From assembly GCA_938039675.1 (NCBI GenBank), contig CALHUI010000006.1:1-64000 (forward strand): DNA of 64,000 bases, given 5' to 3'. This DNA comes from an uncultured Cytophagales bacterium (GTDB lineage Bacteria; Bacteroidota; Bacteroidia; Cytophagales; Thermoflexibacteraceae). The notes beneath the pieces were generated by a model. It ran no database searches, was not told where the DNA came from, and saw nothing but the letters and a program-made list of their open reading frames with translations. Positions 1 to 8,950 of the stretch are shown here, one piece after another (position 1 is the first letter of the stretch; every line of letters begins with the position of its first letter). Position numbers and translations under genes: made by a program.

Positions 1-141
1 CGCATTATCAGCCGCCGGAGCATCAGCGGTTGCCATATGAACCTAACCATTGACCTGAGCCATATGGTGAGCGGGGTATATCTGCTGCAAATCCGTCAGG
101 CAGATGGTAAAGTTTGGACGGAGAAATTAGTGAAGCAATAA
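1..141 (+). CDS. C-terminal end of a protein with a type IX secretion sorting domain (partial)
   Basis: Frame 1 is open from the window edge to a TAA at 139-141, giving the last 46 residues of a protein whose start lies outside the window. The end has the type A T9SS C-terminal domain pattern: a beta strand, then DLSHMVSGVYLLQI, an acidic/Gly turn, and a final KLVKQ. In Bacteroidota this domain directs periplasmic cargo through the PorV/SprA translocon to the cell surface or medium and is cleaved off. The passenger domain is not visible, so the function of the mature protein is unknown. A strong terminator follows 30 bp downstream. Confidence 0.8.
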   Translation, partial: RIISRRSISGCHMNLTIDLSHMVSGVYLLQIRQADGKVWTEKLVKQ

Positions 142-171
142 GAAGCAATAAACTGAGTTTTGAGTAAAACT

Positions 172-208
172 AACCCCGACAGGACTTAATGTCCCGTCGG
201 GGTTTTTT
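172..208 (+). terminator. Rho-independent terminator
   Basis: AACCCCGAC (172-180) pairs with GTCGGGGTT (196-204), with an inner GGAC/GTCC stem, followed directly by a run of T. It ends transcription of the T9SS cargo gene. Confidence 0.85.
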
Positions 209-231
209 GTAAGGGCTTGCGGCATGGTCTG

Positions 232-1770
232 TTAAGTCAATTTTTCTCCCAGCCAGCGTCCCAAAGCTACGGCCGGTGTAAGCAACATGCCGCCGCAAAA
301 TACGTTGCCTGTTGTTGCGCCTGCACCCAGTATTTCGCCAACGGCATATAGGCCTTCAATGGGTTTGCCTGCTTTGTTTAATACTTGTAATACTCCGTTC
401 GTATGTAATCCTCCAAACGAGACAAGGCAGAAACCGTAAGTCAGCAGTGCGTAAAAGGGTGCTTGTTGCACGGGTAATTGTAGATTTTTCCTGCCAAACA
501 GTTCATCATTTCCTTTTTGCACTGCCTCATTGTATTGTGCAATGCTGTTCAGCAAAGCATTTTCGGGCAGTCCTGTTTTATGTGCCAGTTCGCTGATAGT
601 ATCGGCTTTCCAAAGGCACTGCCCTTTTTCGGCCTCCTCACGGATTTTTTCGACAGACCATGGCAGAACGAGGGATGCTCCTGCCGTGAGTGCTGTTTCG
701 TCAAAAATTAGCCAGCATTTTTGGTCGGGTTGTGCGGCGATGGCTTTTTCGCGCCTGTCCACCTCAGGTTCATCTTCGGCCATAAAGCGCTGCCCGTTAG
801 CATTAACATATACCTCGCGGGGGGGTCTTGTTGCGGGGCTGGAAATTCTTGCCCATGCCGTCCAAAAATCGGCACGCCCCGACTGCGGTTGCAGTTCTAT
901 CCCGCCAATGGTAAAGCCGTGTTTTTCTGCATTGCGGAAAGCCGCCCCTATTTCCATTGCCGCCTGAATACCTTCGCCCTGCGAACTGATACGCGCACTG
1001 CTGATGAGCCGCTTCACATTTGGCGTTACCTGTCGGAAAAAAGTGGGGTTGGCAGCATAGCCACCGGTAGCTAATACGGTATTGCGGGCAAATACCTTTT
1101 CCGTGCGACCGTTTTTATGCTGCACGACTGCGCCGCTCACTTTGCTGGCTTGAACTATCAGACGGCTCAAGGTAGTTTCTGTTAATAGTACGATATGCCC
1201 GCTTTGCAGGTGTTTTTCCCAGAGCGGCAGCAGCGTTTTTAACAGCGACTTGCCTGCATCTTCACCGGGTTTGGCGGGGTTGTAATCGGTTTTGCCCCAA
1301 TAGGTGCGGGCTCGGCTGTAAGCAGGATGGTTATAAACTACTGCCGGTGCTTCATCGGCCATCGGGTAGCCGACGCTTTCCAGCCAGTCTATCAGGCGCG
1401 GGGCTTCTGTAACAGCCAGCTTCACGATTGCGGGGTCGGCTGTGCCGTTGCTCAATCGCATGACTTCCTTAAAATGCTCCTCGGGGCTGTCTGTAATGCC
1501 TTTACTACGTTGGAGGCGTGTTCCAGCGGCACTCATTTGTCCGGCAGTGATGTTGAGTGTTCCGCCGATTTTACTGTCCTTTTCCACCACCAATACCCTT
1601 AGCCCGCGTTCAGCCGCTCCAATGGCACAAGGCATACCTGCCGAACCTGCACCAATAACGAGCACATCATAGCGCAATGCAGGTTTGCGTCGGGCACTGC
1701 TCAGTAGCATCTTAGCACTGATAATAGCAGATAAACGAAACAGAAAGCGGCGGCGGTTTTCTTTATTCAT
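232..1770 (-). CDS. FAD-binding dehydrogenase, fumarate reductase/flavocytochrome c flavoprotein family, with Tat-like N-terminus
   Basis: A 512-residue flavoprotein. The dinucleotide-binding GAGSAG motif is at about residues 40-45, a GG followed by ITAGQMSAAG comes next, and the C-terminal FAD motif includes GLYAVGEILGAG. Family members reduce or dehydrogenate alpha,beta-unsaturated acids or 3-ketosteroids; the substrate cannot be told from sequence. The N-terminus has RRRFLFR (residues 6-12), which resembles a Tat signal, so a periplasmic location is possible, although the following hydrophobic stretch is short. I chose the ATG at 1770; an upstream in-frame start at 1860 would run up to the divergent gene and adds non-conserved residues. 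No partner heme or membrane subunit lies nearby. Confidence 0.75.
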   Translation of the reverse strand: MNKENRRRFLFRLSAIISAKMLLSSARRKPALRYDVLVIGAGSAGMPCAIGAAERGLRVLVVEKDSKIGGTLNITAGQMSAAGTRLQRSKGITDSPEEHFKEVMRLSNGTADPAIVKLAVTEAPRLIDWLESVGYPMADEAPAVVYNHPAYSRARTYWGKTDYNPAKPGEDAGKSLLKTLLPLWEKHLQSGHIVLLTETTLSRLIVQASKVSGAVVQHKNGRTEKVFARNTVLATGGYAANPTFFRQVTPNVKRLISSARISSQGEGIQAAMEIGAAFRNAEKHGFTIGGIELQPQSGRADFWTAWARISSPATRPPREVYVNANGQRFMAEDEPEVDRREKAIAAQPDQKCWLIFDETALTAGASLVLPWSVEKIREEAEKGQCLWKADTISELAHKTGLPENALLNSIAQYNEAVQKGNDELFGRKNLQLPVQQAPFYALLTYGFCLVSFGGLHTNGVLQVLNKAGKPIEGLYAVGEILGAGATTGNVFCGGMLLTPAVALGRWLGEKLT

Positions 1771-1877
1771 ACAAAGTGTGCTAAATTTGCATGGAAATCT
1801 ATTCAATTCGCCGCATAAAACCTTTATTTTCAGATAGCTGTTGGATGGGCGACTTGTCATGCTGAAAGTCCTGACAT

Positions 1878-2927
1878 ATGAATTTTATCCCGCTTGTTAA
1901 AGGTATTCGCTTACGCAACTTGCTCATTAGCAGCATCTTGCTTTTTATAGTCTTTGCCTGTAAAGAAACACCGACAGAAAGCAATACGGCCGAAGAGCCG
2001 CGTATTACTTTACAGCCCATCCCTGAATTTAATCCCGATACAGCCTATCGCTTCATAGAACAACAGGTAGCGCTTGGCCCCCGCGTTCCGAATACCGAGC
2101 CGCACAGAAAAGCTGCAGAGATGTTTTTGGCCACATTCCGACGTTATGGCTGGGAGGTGCAATCGCAAGACTTTGAGGCAATTGCCTACAACGGAACTAT
2201 TCTCAAATCGCGTAATATCATTGCCTCTTATAACCCCGAAGCAAAGCGCAGAATCCTGCTGGGTGCGCATTGGGACACGCGCCCTTATGCAGACATGGAT
2301 GAGGACAAAAGCCGCCGCCGTGAACCCATCAACGGAGCCAATGACGGCGGAAGCGGCACAGGCGTGCTGTTGGAAGTTGCCCGCGTAATAGCTCAGGATA
2401 GCTTGAAAATCAAAAATATAGGCATTGATATCATCCTGTTTGACAGCGAGGATTACGGACAGCCCGAGGATGAGCAGCAAGTTGCTTTCAAAAAAGACAG
2501 TTGGTGCCTTGGCTCACAGTATTGGGCAAAAAATAAGCATAAAGAAGGCTATTCGGCCTACTACGGCATTTTGTTAGATATGGTGGGTGCTGCCAACGCC
2601 CGTTTTCTGCTGGAAGGCCACTCGATGGAATACGCGCCTACGGTAGTGAAAAAAGTATGGGACACGGCCCAAAAACTTGGTTTCGGAAAGTACTTTGTTT
2701 ATGAATCTACTGCTTCGCTGATTGATGACCACCTGTATGTCAATCAGTTGGCAGGTATTCCGATGATTGATATCATTCAATATGAAAACGGTGCATTTGG
2801 CAGTTTCTGGCATACACACAATGACAATATGGATATCATCAGTAAAGAAACGCTGTATGCCGTCGGGAAAACAATTTTGCAGGTGCTGTACAACGAAGAT
2901 TACGAAGCAGCCGCTGCACAACAGTAA
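1878..2927 (+). CDS. Glutaminyl-peptide cyclotransferase-like M28 lipoprotein
   Basis: A 349-residue protein with a lipoprotein signal ending VFAC (Cys28), so it is probably anchored in the periplasm or outer membrane. It has the zinc-dependent M28 fold: AHWDTRPYAD, GANDGGSGTG, a DSED acidic pair, then LLDMVGA, DDHLY and WHTHNDN. The last three match the glutaminyl cyclase branch better than true aminopeptidases. These enzymes cyclise N-terminal Gln to pyroglutamate on exported proteins. Lipoproteins of this type are common in Bacteroidota, where many mature surface proteins begin with Gln. The gene is divergent from the flavoprotein gene and stands alone. The next gene, pyrF, follows after a gap of about 220 bp that carries repeat copy A. 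Confidence 0.8.
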   Translation: MNFIPLVKGIRLRNLLISSILLFIVFACKETPTESNTAEEPRITLQPIPEFNPDTAYRFIEQQVALGPRVPNTEPHRKAAEMFLATFRRYGWEVQSQDFEAIAYNGTILKSRNIIASYNPEAKRRILLGAHWDTRPYADMDEDKSRRREPINGANDGGSGTGVLLEVARVIAQDSLKIKNIGIDIILFDSEDYGQPEDEQQVAFKKDSWCLGSQYWAKNKHKEGYSAYYGILLDMVGAANARFLLEGHSMEYAPTVVKKVWDTAQKLGFGKYFVYESTASLIDDHLYVNQLAGIPMIDIIQYENGAFGSFWHTHNDNMDIISKETLYAVGKTILQVLYNEDYEAAAAQQ

Positions 2928-2937
2928 CATCATTTAC

Positions 2938-3025
2938 ACACAAACCTAACGGGATTCAGAGCTTGTCAGGTTTAAATGCTTTTTTTCAACAAATTACATA
3001 AAAATTAAAAATTTTTGCGCTTTTG
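2938..3025 (+). repeat. Dispersed palindromic repeat, copy A
   Basis: ACACAAACCTAAC starts an imperfect hairpin (arms 2942-2950 and 2965-2973). An A/T-rich tail follows with TTTTTTTCAACAAATTACAT and a terminal TTTTTGCGCTTTTG. The same order of parts occurs at 40518-40608 (+) and 45237-45330 (-). Confidence 0.75.
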
Positions 3026-3082
3026 TGTGTAATTAGAATTGGCATTAGTTAAAAAAAATCGCTTTTTATTATACCTGTGCGC

Positions 3083-3090
3083 TGCATTTG
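3083..3090 (+). promoter_or_regulatory. Probable pyrF promoter -7 element
   Basis: TGCATTTG differs from the Bacteroidota consensus TAnnTTTG at one position and lies 60 bp before the chosen GTG start of pyrF. It supports the downstream start over the TTG at 3106. Confidence 0.4.
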
Positions 3091-3150
3091 CGCTAAATTG
3101 TTCAATTGTTCGCTTCTGTAAAAACAAACGTTACCAAAGAAAGAAAGAAA

Positions 3151-3972
3151 GTGAATCGCCAAGAGCTCAAAGAACAGATTTTCAGTAAAGGCAGCTACCT
3201 GTGTGTAGGGCTTGATACAGACATCGGAAAACTGCCTGCATCGGTGCGAGGTGAAAAAGACCCTGTATTTGCCTTTAACCGACGTATTATTGATGCTACG
3301 GCCGACTATTGCGTGGCTTATAAGCCCAATTTGGCATTTTATGAGAGCCTTGGTGCGTCAGGGTGGGAGAGTCTTGCCCGCACGGTGGAGTATATACCGA
3401 AAAATATTTTTACTATTGCCGATGCCAAACGCGGCGATATTGGCAATACATCAGCCATGTATGCCCGCACTTTTTTTGAACAATACGCATTTGATTCGGT
3501 AACGGTAACCCCTTACATGGGTAGCGACTCGGTGCAGCCGTTTTTGGGCTATGCAGGCAAATGGGTGATTTTGCTGGTGCTGACTTCCAACGACGGCAGC
3601 CGCGACTTTCAGCAACTCAGCGTTTCACCCGAGGGGCATCCGCTGTATCGCGTGGTGATGGAGCGCGCCATGCGGTGGGCTACTCCCGAGCAACTGATGT
3701 TTGTTGTGGGCGCAACGCAGGCCGAACATCTGGCAGAAATACGCAGTTTTGCACCCGACCATTTTCTGCTTGTGCCCGGCTACGGTGCGCAGGGAGGAGA
3801 TTTGCAGGCGGTCTCCCGTGCAGGGCTGACAAAAGACGGCGGCTTGCTTGTCAATTCTTCCCGCGCCATTATTTATGCCTCCGACGGCAGCAATTTTGAC
3901 AAAGAAGCCGGCAAGAAAGCAAAAGAAATAGCCGCTGAAATGCAGCACTATCTGGAATTGTATGGCCAATAG
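3151..3972 (+). CDS. pyrF: Orotidine 5'-phosphate decarboxylase, type 2
   Basis: Decarboxylates OMP to UMP, the last step of de novo pyrimidine synthesis, in the cytoplasm. The product is 273 residues, the usual size of the long type 2 (PyrF2) family. It has LCVGLDTDIGKLP near the N-terminus, AYKPNLAFYE, the catalytic DAKRGDIGNTS, TVTPYMG and a C-terminal VPGYGAQGGD phosphate-binding region. I start it at GTG 3151 (VNRQELKEQI), which fits the family N-terminus. The TTG at 3106 adds 15 unlikely residues and lies at the predicted transcription start. Its end overlaps the start of ogt by 11 bp, so the two are probably co-translated. Confidence 0.92.
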   Translation: MNRQELKEQIFSKGSYLCVGLDTDIGKLPASVRGEKDPVFAFNRRIIDATADYCVAYKPNLAFYESLGASGWESLARTVEYIPKNIFTIADAKRGDIGNTSAMYARTFFEQYAFDSVTVTPYMGSDSVQPFLGYAGKWVILLVLTSNDGSRDFQQLSVSPEGHPLYRVVMERAMRWATPEQLMFVVGATQAEHLAEIRSFAPDHFLLVPGYGAQGGDLQAVSRAGLTKDGGLLVNSSRAIIYASDGSNFDKEAGKKAKEIAAEMQHYLELYGQ

Positions 3973-4483
3973 TACGATGGAAAAAATAACCGCCTGCTAT
4001 CATTCCCCCATCGGTGATATGCTCATCGGTGCCACCGATACAGGTATTTGTGAACTGAGCATAGCGCCGCTCAACAGCCACGAACATCTTGCTTACTGCC
4101 GGCCGCCTATTGCCCACCACCTGTTGCACGAAGCGGTGAAGCAATTGACAGAATATTTTGAAAGCACCCGCAAACAGTTTGATTTGCCGCTCGATTTGCA
4201 AGGGACACCTTTTCAGCAGCGCGTATGGGAAGAACTGTGTCGCATCCCTTTTGGCCAAACCATCAGCTATGCCGATTTGGCACGGCGCATTCGGCAACCC
4301 GATGCTGTGCGAGCAGTAGCTGCTGCAAACGGGCGCAACCCCGTGTGGGTAATTGTTCCCTGCCACCGCGTCATTGGTGCAGACGGTAACTTGACGGGAT
4401 ATGCAGGCGGTTTGTGGCGCAAAGAGTGGCTGCTCAATCACGAACACTTGAATAGTGTTTATAGGCAACTGAGTATGTTTTAA
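3962..4483 (+). CDS. ogt: Methylated-DNA--protein-cysteine S-methyltransferase
   Basis: A suicide repair protein that moves alkyl groups from O6-alkylguanine to its own cysteine. The product is 173 residues, typical for the Ogt/MGMT single-domain form. It has the DNA-binding helix-turn-helix segment with FGQTISYADLARRI, the arginine-finger AVRAVAAANGRNP, and the active-site VPCHRVIG with the acceptor Cys, followed by the Tyr/Gly loop TGYAGGLWRKEWLL. The ATG at 3962 overlaps the pyrF stop; a second possible ATG is at 3977. Co-transcription with pyrF is likely from the overlap. Confidence 0.92.
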   Translation: MANSTMEKITACYHSPIGDMLIGATDTGICELSIAPLNSHEHLAYCRPPIAHHLLHEAVKQLTEYFESTRKQFDLPLDLQGTPFQQRVWEELCRIPFGQTISYADLARRIRQPDAVRAVAAANGRNPVWVIVPCHRVIGADGNLTGYAGGLWRKEWLLNHEHLNSVYRQLSMF

Positions 4484-4505
4484 ACCTTTGTCGGTTGAAG
4501 TTGCT

Positions 4506-4521
4506 CGATTGCCGGCAATCG
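4506..4521. repeat. 16-bp perfect palindrome between convergent genes
   Basis: CGATTGCCGGCAATCG is its own reverse complement and lies between the ends of ogt and the FGE-fold gene. It could help terminate transcription from either side, but no T tract follows. Confidence 0.4.
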
Positions 4522-4541
4522 GCTTGTAATCTGCGGTTGTG

Positions 4542-5375
4542 TTACTTTTTGGCGCTCATTGCCACGCGGAATCCAAAAAAAGGCCCTGTATCGTTAGGCA
4601 TGTTGCTGATTCGGATAGCTATGCGGTTGTCCTCCTCGTAGTTAATCCATGAGCCGCTGCGCATTACACGCATAGAACCTCTGGGAGGCCCTTGCGGGTC
4701 TTTCTCGGGGCTTTTGGCGTAATAATCGCTGTCAAACCAATCATTGACCCATTCCCAGGTATTGCCGCTCATGTCGTAGAGTCCTAACTCATTCGGTGCT
4801 TTTTTGCCTACGGGTTGAGCTCTTTTGCCAGCATTTTTGTCAAACCAACCAACTTCTTCCAATTTATTGGAGCCTGCAAATCGGAACTTTTTGGTCTTTA
4901 TTCCGCCGCGTGCAGCAAATTCCCACTCTGCCTCCGTAGGCAGTCGGAAGGGTTGCCCTGTTTTTTGCGCAAGCCACTTGCAATAGGCTTGTGCATCGTT
5001 CCAACTTACATTGACAATCGGTGCGGTGTCCTGCCAGCCCCATTTGGGTGTTTCCGGCATGGCACGTCCTGTTTCTTTGCAAAATTCGCGGTATTGAGCA
5101 ACCGTAACCTCATATTTGGCTATGTAGAAACTGCTTACGGTTACTTTGTGGATAGGTTGTTCTTCGGGTTCTCCATCTTCGCTGCCCATTAAAAAATTGC
5201 CGCCTTCTATAAACACCATTTCGGGAGGATTGGTAAGCAATGCGCTTTTGCTGTTGTCTTGTTTATATGATGCACTTGTAAGTAGTCCTTTGTCGTTAAT
5301 TTTTGAAGGCATCTGTGCTACTCCCGCACAGGCAAACAGCAGTGAAATACAGGCGAATGATATGTGTCTTCTCAT
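4542..5375 (-). CDS. Secreted formylglycine-generating-enzyme-fold (SUMF1) protein, probably non-catalytic
   Basis: A 277-residue protein with an N-terminal signal sequence; the segment LLFACAG may instead be a weak lipobox. The FGE-sulfatase domain covers about residues 50-275: MVFIEGGNFLMGS, EEQPIHKVTVSSFYI, EVTVAQYREFC, VNVSWNDAQAYCKWL, FRLPTEAEWEFAARG, GLYDMSGNTWEWVNDW and the terminal FFGFRVA. Catalytic FGEs carry a cysteine in the segment after RSGSW; here RSGSWINYEEDNRIAIR has none. It is therefore more likely a structural or binding member, like the GldK/GldJ-type proteins of the gliding and T9SS machinery. No sulfatase or gld gene adjoins it. Confidence 0.75.
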   Translation of the reverse strand: MRRHISFACISLLFACAGVAQMPSKINDKGLLTSASYKQDNSKSALLTNPPEMVFIEGGNFLMGSEDGEPEEQPIHKVTVSSFYIAKYEVTVAQYREFCKETGRAMPETPKWGWQDTAPIVNVSWNDAQAYCKWLAQKTGQPFRLPTEAEWEFAARGGIKTKKFRFAGSNKLEEVGWFDKNAGKRAQPVGKKAPNELGLYDMSGNTWEWVNDWFDSDYYAKSPEKDPQGPPRGSMRVMRSGSWINYEEDNRIAIRISNMPNDTGPFFGFRVAMSAKK

Positions 5376-5433
5376 AGATAGAAATATCTCCCGGTTGTAG
5401 CAGTAGCAATAAATATACCTAACCTAAAAATAG

Positions 5434-5441
5434 TACCTTTG
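5434..5441 (+). promoter_or_regulatory. guaA promoter -7 element
   Basis: TACCTTTG is a perfect TAnnTTTG. Only four bases separate it from the guaA ATG at 5446, so the predicted transcription start falls at or next to the start codon. Confidence 0.6.
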
Positions 5442-5445
5442 GGGC

Positions 5446-6972
5446 ATGACAGCAAAGATTCTTATCCTCGATTTTGGCTCGCAATATACCCAGTTGATTG
5501 CACGTCGGGTGCGCGAACTGAACGTTTATTGCGAAATCCATCCGTACAATCACTACCCTGCCATCGATACAGCGGTTAAAGGAATTATCCTATCGGGAAG
5601 CCCCTGCTCGGTTCGCGACGAGGGTGCGCCGGATGTCAATTTGGCTGATTTTGGCAACCTGCCCGTGTTAGGGATTTGCTACGGTGCGCAACTGATAGCG
5701 CAAAAAACAGGGGGCAATGTATTAGCTTCTACCATCCGCGAATATGGCAGAGCCAATTTGAGCTTTATCCATGAGCACGACCCGCTGTTTCGCTATTTGT
5801 CGCCGCAGTCGCAGGTGTGGATGTCGCACGGGGATACCATCTCTGCCATCTCTGACGATTTTGAAATTACTGCCGGCACTGCTACCATAAAAGTGGCTGC
5901 TTACAGGCACAAGACTGCTCCCGTTTACGGCATTCAATTTCACCCCGAAGTAACACACTCGCTCGAGGGGCGGCAGTTGCTGCGCAATTTTGTAGTAGAC
6001 ATTTGCGGCTGTTTGCAAGACTGGACTTCGGCAGCATTTATTGAGACAACCGTTGCAGAACTGCGCGAAAAACTGGGCAACGATAAGGTAGTGCTTGGTC
6101 TTTCAGGCGGTGTGGATTCTTCTGTTGCTGCACAATTGCTTCATCGTGCCATTGGTACCAATCTGCACTGTATTTTTGTGGACAATGGGTTGCTGCGCAA
6201 AGGAGAATTTGAGCAGGTATTACATTCGTATCAGGATATGGGGCTGAATGTGCGCGGCGTAGATGCCAAAGCACGCTTCTATGATGCCCTGAAAGGTTTG
6301 ACCGACCCCGAACAAAAACGCAAGGCTATTGGCAGGGTTTTTATAGAAGTTTTCGACCACGAAGCACATGCCATCAGCAATGTGAAATGGCTGGGGCAGG
6401 GAACTATTTACCCCGATGTGATAGAGTCGGTATCGGTAAAAGGTCCTTCTGTTACCATCAAAAGCCACCATAATGTGGGCGGCCTGCCCGAAACTATGAA
6501 GTTGAAAGTGGTAGAACCGCTGCGGCTGCTTTTCAAAGATGAGGTGCGTGCCGTGGGCCGTACGCTAGGTATGCCCGATAATCTGTTGAGCAGACATCCT
6601 TTTCCCGGTCCCGGATTGGCAATTCGCATTCTAGGGGAGGTTACAGCCGAAAAAGTAGCTGTTTTACAAGAGGTAGACCATATTTTCATCAACGGACTGC
6701 GCGAGCACGAACTCTACGACCAAGTATGGCAAGCGGGTGCTGTATTACTGCCCGTGCAAAGCGTCGGTGTAATGGGCGATGAACGCACTTACGAGAATGT
6801 GGTAGCTCTTCGCGCCGTAACCAGTGTAGATGGCATGACGGCCGATTGGAGTCATTTACCATATGAGTTTTTGGCAGAAATATCCAATCAAATCATCAAC
6901 CGCGTAAAAGGCGTTAATCGCGTGGTGTACGATATCAGCAGTAAACCGCCTGCAACCATTGAGTGGGAATAA
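5446..6972 (+). CDS. guaA: GMP synthase (glutamine-hydrolysing)
   Basis: Converts XMP to GMP using glutamine and ATP. The 508-residue product has the full two-domain form. The class I glutamine amidotransferase domain (about 1-190) has [17 protein letters not shown], the nucleophile loop LGICYGAQ and the catalytic FHPEV. The ATP pyrophosphatase domain has the P-loop [11 protein letters not shown]. The C-terminal dimerisation domain has [12 protein letters not shown] and ends PPATIEWE. The gene is a single unit with its own promoter and a strong terminator. There is no riboswitch in the short upstream region. Confidence 0.97.
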   Translation: MTAKILILDFGSQYTQLIARRVRELNVYCEIHPYNHYPAIDTAVKGIILSGSPCSVRDEGAPDVNLADFGNLPVLGICYGAQLIAQKTGGNVLASTIREYGRANLSFIHEHDPLFRYLSPQSQVWMSHGDTISAISDDFEITAGTATIKVAAYRHKTAPVYGIQFHPEVTHSLEGRQLLRNFVVDICGCLQDWTSAAFIETTVAELREKLGNDKVVLGLSGGVDSSVAAQLLHRAIGTNLHCIFVDNGLLRKGEFEQVLHSYQDMGLNVRGVDAKARFYDALKGLTDPEQKRKAIGRVFIEVFDHEAHAISNVKWLGQGTIYPDVIESVSVKGPSVTIKSHHNVGGLPETMKLKVVEPLRLLFKDEVRAVGRTLGMPDNLLSRHPFPGPGLAIRILGEVTAEKVAVLQEVDHIFINGLREHELYDQVWQAGAVLLPVQSVGVMGDERTYENVVALRAVTSVDGMTADWSHLPYEFLAEISNQIINRVKGVNRVVYDISSKPPATIEWE

Positions 6973-6977
6973 ACATA

Positions 6978-7017
6978 ACAGCCCTGAAAGCGTCGGTCGT
7001 TTTCAGGGCTGTTTTTT
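6978..7017 (+). terminator. guaA terminator
   Basis: ACAGCCCTGAAA (6978-6989) pairs perfectly with TTTCAGGGCTGT (7001-7012) and a T run follows. The minus-strand side lacks a clear T run, so it mainly serves guaA. Confidence 0.9.
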
Positions 7018-7034
7018 ATCAAAGTTTCCGATGC

Positions 7035-8561
7035 TTAAAACAACGGTACGCCGTCCATTTCGGCAGGCTGCGCAATGCCCATCAGTTTCAGAATCGTAGG
7101 GGCAATATCGGCTAATTTGCCATTTTGCAAACTGATTTTCCCGGCAAGTTCATCATCTGCCAAAATACAGGGTACAAGGTTAGTTGTATGTGCCGTGTTG
7201 GGCGTGCCGTCGGGGTTAATCATGATGTCAGCATTGCCGTGGTCGGCAATAATGATGGCAGTATAACCGTTGGCAAGAGCAGTTTCTACCACCTTCTGCG
7301 TGCAACTATCCACTGTTTCACAGGCTTTCACTGCCGCTTCAAACACACCCGTATGCCCTACCATATCGGGGTTGGCAAAGTTAAGGCAAATGAAGTCGGC
7401 GCTGCGGGCTTGCAGTTCGGGGAGGATGGCATCGCGGATGTCGGCGGCGCTCATTTCAGGTTTCAAATCGTAGGTAGCTACTTTGGGCGAAGGGCAAAGG
7501 ATGCGTTTTTCACCCGCAAAAGGTTCTTCTCTGCCCCCCGAGAAAAAGAAGGTAACGTGCGGATATTTTTCGGTTTCAGCAATGCGGATTTGGGTTTTGC
7601 CTGCCGCTGCCAGCACTTCGCCGAGCGTGTTTTGCATGTTGTCGTCTTCGTACATGATGTGTACGCCTTTGAAAGTATCGTCGTAGCGCGTCATGGTCAG
7701 GTAGTGCAGGGGCAAGGGCTGCATCCCTTGTTCGGGAAATGCCTGCTGGGTTAGTGCCATGGTGATTTCGCGCCCGCGGTCGGTGCGGAAGTTGAAGCAC
7801 AGCACTACATCGCCCTCGGCAATGGTAGCCCTTGGCTGACCGTTGGTATCGGTGCAGATAATCGGTTTGATAAACTCATCGGTAACGCCCGCAGCATAGG
7901 AAGCGCGGATACCTTCAGCTGCCGAGGCAAACTTTTCGCCCGTGCCGTGCACCATGGCATCGTAGGCCAGTTTGACGCGCTCCCAGCGTTTATCCCTATC
8001 CATGGCATAATAACGCCCTGTAATGGAGGCAATTACACCTGTGGTGGTTTTCAAATGTGCCTCCAATTCTTCTATGAAGCCTAAACCCGACTGTGGGTCG
8101 GTATCGCGTCCGTCGGTGAAAGCGTGGATGTACACTTCCGAAAGGCCGTATTTGTGTGCCGCTACGGTCAGTGCTTTGAGGTGGTTGATGTGCGAGTGGA
8201 TGCCCCCGTCGGATACCAACCCGATGAAGTGTACTTTTTTATGATTGGATTGAGCATATTGGAAAGCCTGCAACAGAACGGCATTTTCCTGGATTGAGCC
8301 GTTGGCAACGGCCTTGTTGAGTTTCACCAGTGTTTGATTGACCACGCGTCCCGCGCCGAGATTCATGTGGCCGACTTCGGAGTTGCCCATCTGCCCTTCG
8401 GGCAGCCCCACGGCAAGGCCTGATGCTTCTAACTTGCTGTGCGGATAGCACCCCAAAAGGCGGTCTATGAAAGGTGTTTGCGCTGCATCAATTGCCGAAA
8501 CAGCTTTATCGACGGCAATTCCCCAACCGTCCAAAATGATGAGAATGACTTTCTTATCCAT
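7035..8561 (-). CDS. gpmI: 2,3-bisphosphoglycerate-independent phosphoglycerate mutase
   Basis: Interconverts 3- and 2-phosphoglycerate in glycolysis, using two metal ions. The product is 508 residues, as expected for iPGM. It has IILDGWGIA at the N-terminus, the phosphoserine segment QMGNSEVGHMNLGAGR, VHFIGLVSDGGIHSH, FTDGRDTDP, FNFRTDRGRE, KYPHVTFFFSGG, NFANPDMVGHTG and IIADHGNAD. The ATG at 8561 starts MDKKVILI; an upstream in-frame start adds 24 residues that run into the divergent gene. No cofactor-dependent gpmA is seen here. Confidence 0.95.
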   Translation of the reverse strand: MDKKVILIILDGWGIAVDKAVSAIDAAQTPFIDRLLGCYPHSKLEASGLAVGLPEGQMGNSEVGHMNLGAGRVVNQTLVKLNKAVANGSIQENAVLLQAFQYAQSNHKKVHFIGLVSDGGIHSHINHLKALTVAAHKYGLSEVYIHAFTDGRDTDPQSGLGFIEELEAHLKTTTGVIASITGRYYAMDRDKRWERVKLAYDAMVHGTGEKFASAAEGIRASYAAGVTDEFIKPIICTDTNGQPRATIAEGDVVLCFNFRTDRGREITMALTQQAFPEQGMQPLPLHYLTMTRYDDTFKGVHIMYEDDNMQNTLGEVLAAAGKTQIRIAETEKYPHVTFFFSGGREEPFAGEKRILCPSPKVATYDLKPEMSAADIRDAILPELQARSADFICLNFANPDMVGHTGVFEAAVKACETVDSCTQKVVETALANGYTAIIIADHGNADIMINPDGTPNTAHTTNLVPCILADDELAGKISLQNGKLADIAPTILKLMGIAQPAEMDGVPLF

Positions 8562-8571
8562 GCCCAAATTT

Positions 8572-8865
8572 ATGGATATTTCAATTTCACCGACCGATTT
8601 TTTGCAATATCTGCAACCCAAAGATACCACCAAAAGAGAGCGTCAGAAACTGACGGTCATTAAAAAAGACGGCGACCGCTGCGATACTGTCGTAATAGAA
8701 GCAGACGAGATGATGGTAAATTTTGGTAACCGTGCTACAACCTTATTTTGTTGCAACATAACAACTCCCGATGCTGTTTTTTGCCATACCATGAAAACCA
8801 TTCCCTCGGAGACTGATAGATACCGCTTTTACGTACCCACCCACTACCGGCAACAACTTGAATAG
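8572..8865 (+). CDS. Hypothetical protein, 97 residues
   Basis: An open frame of 97 codons from an ATG only 10 bp from the gpmI start, transcribed divergently. The product is soluble, with no signal or membrane segment, and contains QKLTVIKKDGDRCDTVVIEA and the ending YRFYVPTHYRQQLE. I do not recognise the family. The amino-acid mix looks like a real protein rather than an antisense shadow, and no better reading exists for this stretch, but any promoter would have to lie inside gpmI coding sequence. Confidence 0.45.
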   Translation: MDISISPTDFLQYLQPKDTTKRERQKLTVIKKDGDRCDTVVIEADEMMVNFGNRATTLFCCNITTPDAVFCHTMKTIPSETDRYRFYVPTHYRQQLE

Positions 8866-8950
8866 ATAAGCAGGCATCTTTGCATGTTAATTTATTATTT
8901 TGTATATTTTAACAGTAGATTATTTTCGTCTTTTACCAACACATTATAAT

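Noticed and set aside
3106-3150. Upstream TTG start for pyrF giving a longer protein
   Set aside because: It lies just after a near-consensus -7 element and adds residues not typical of PyrF2; GTG 3151 fits the family.
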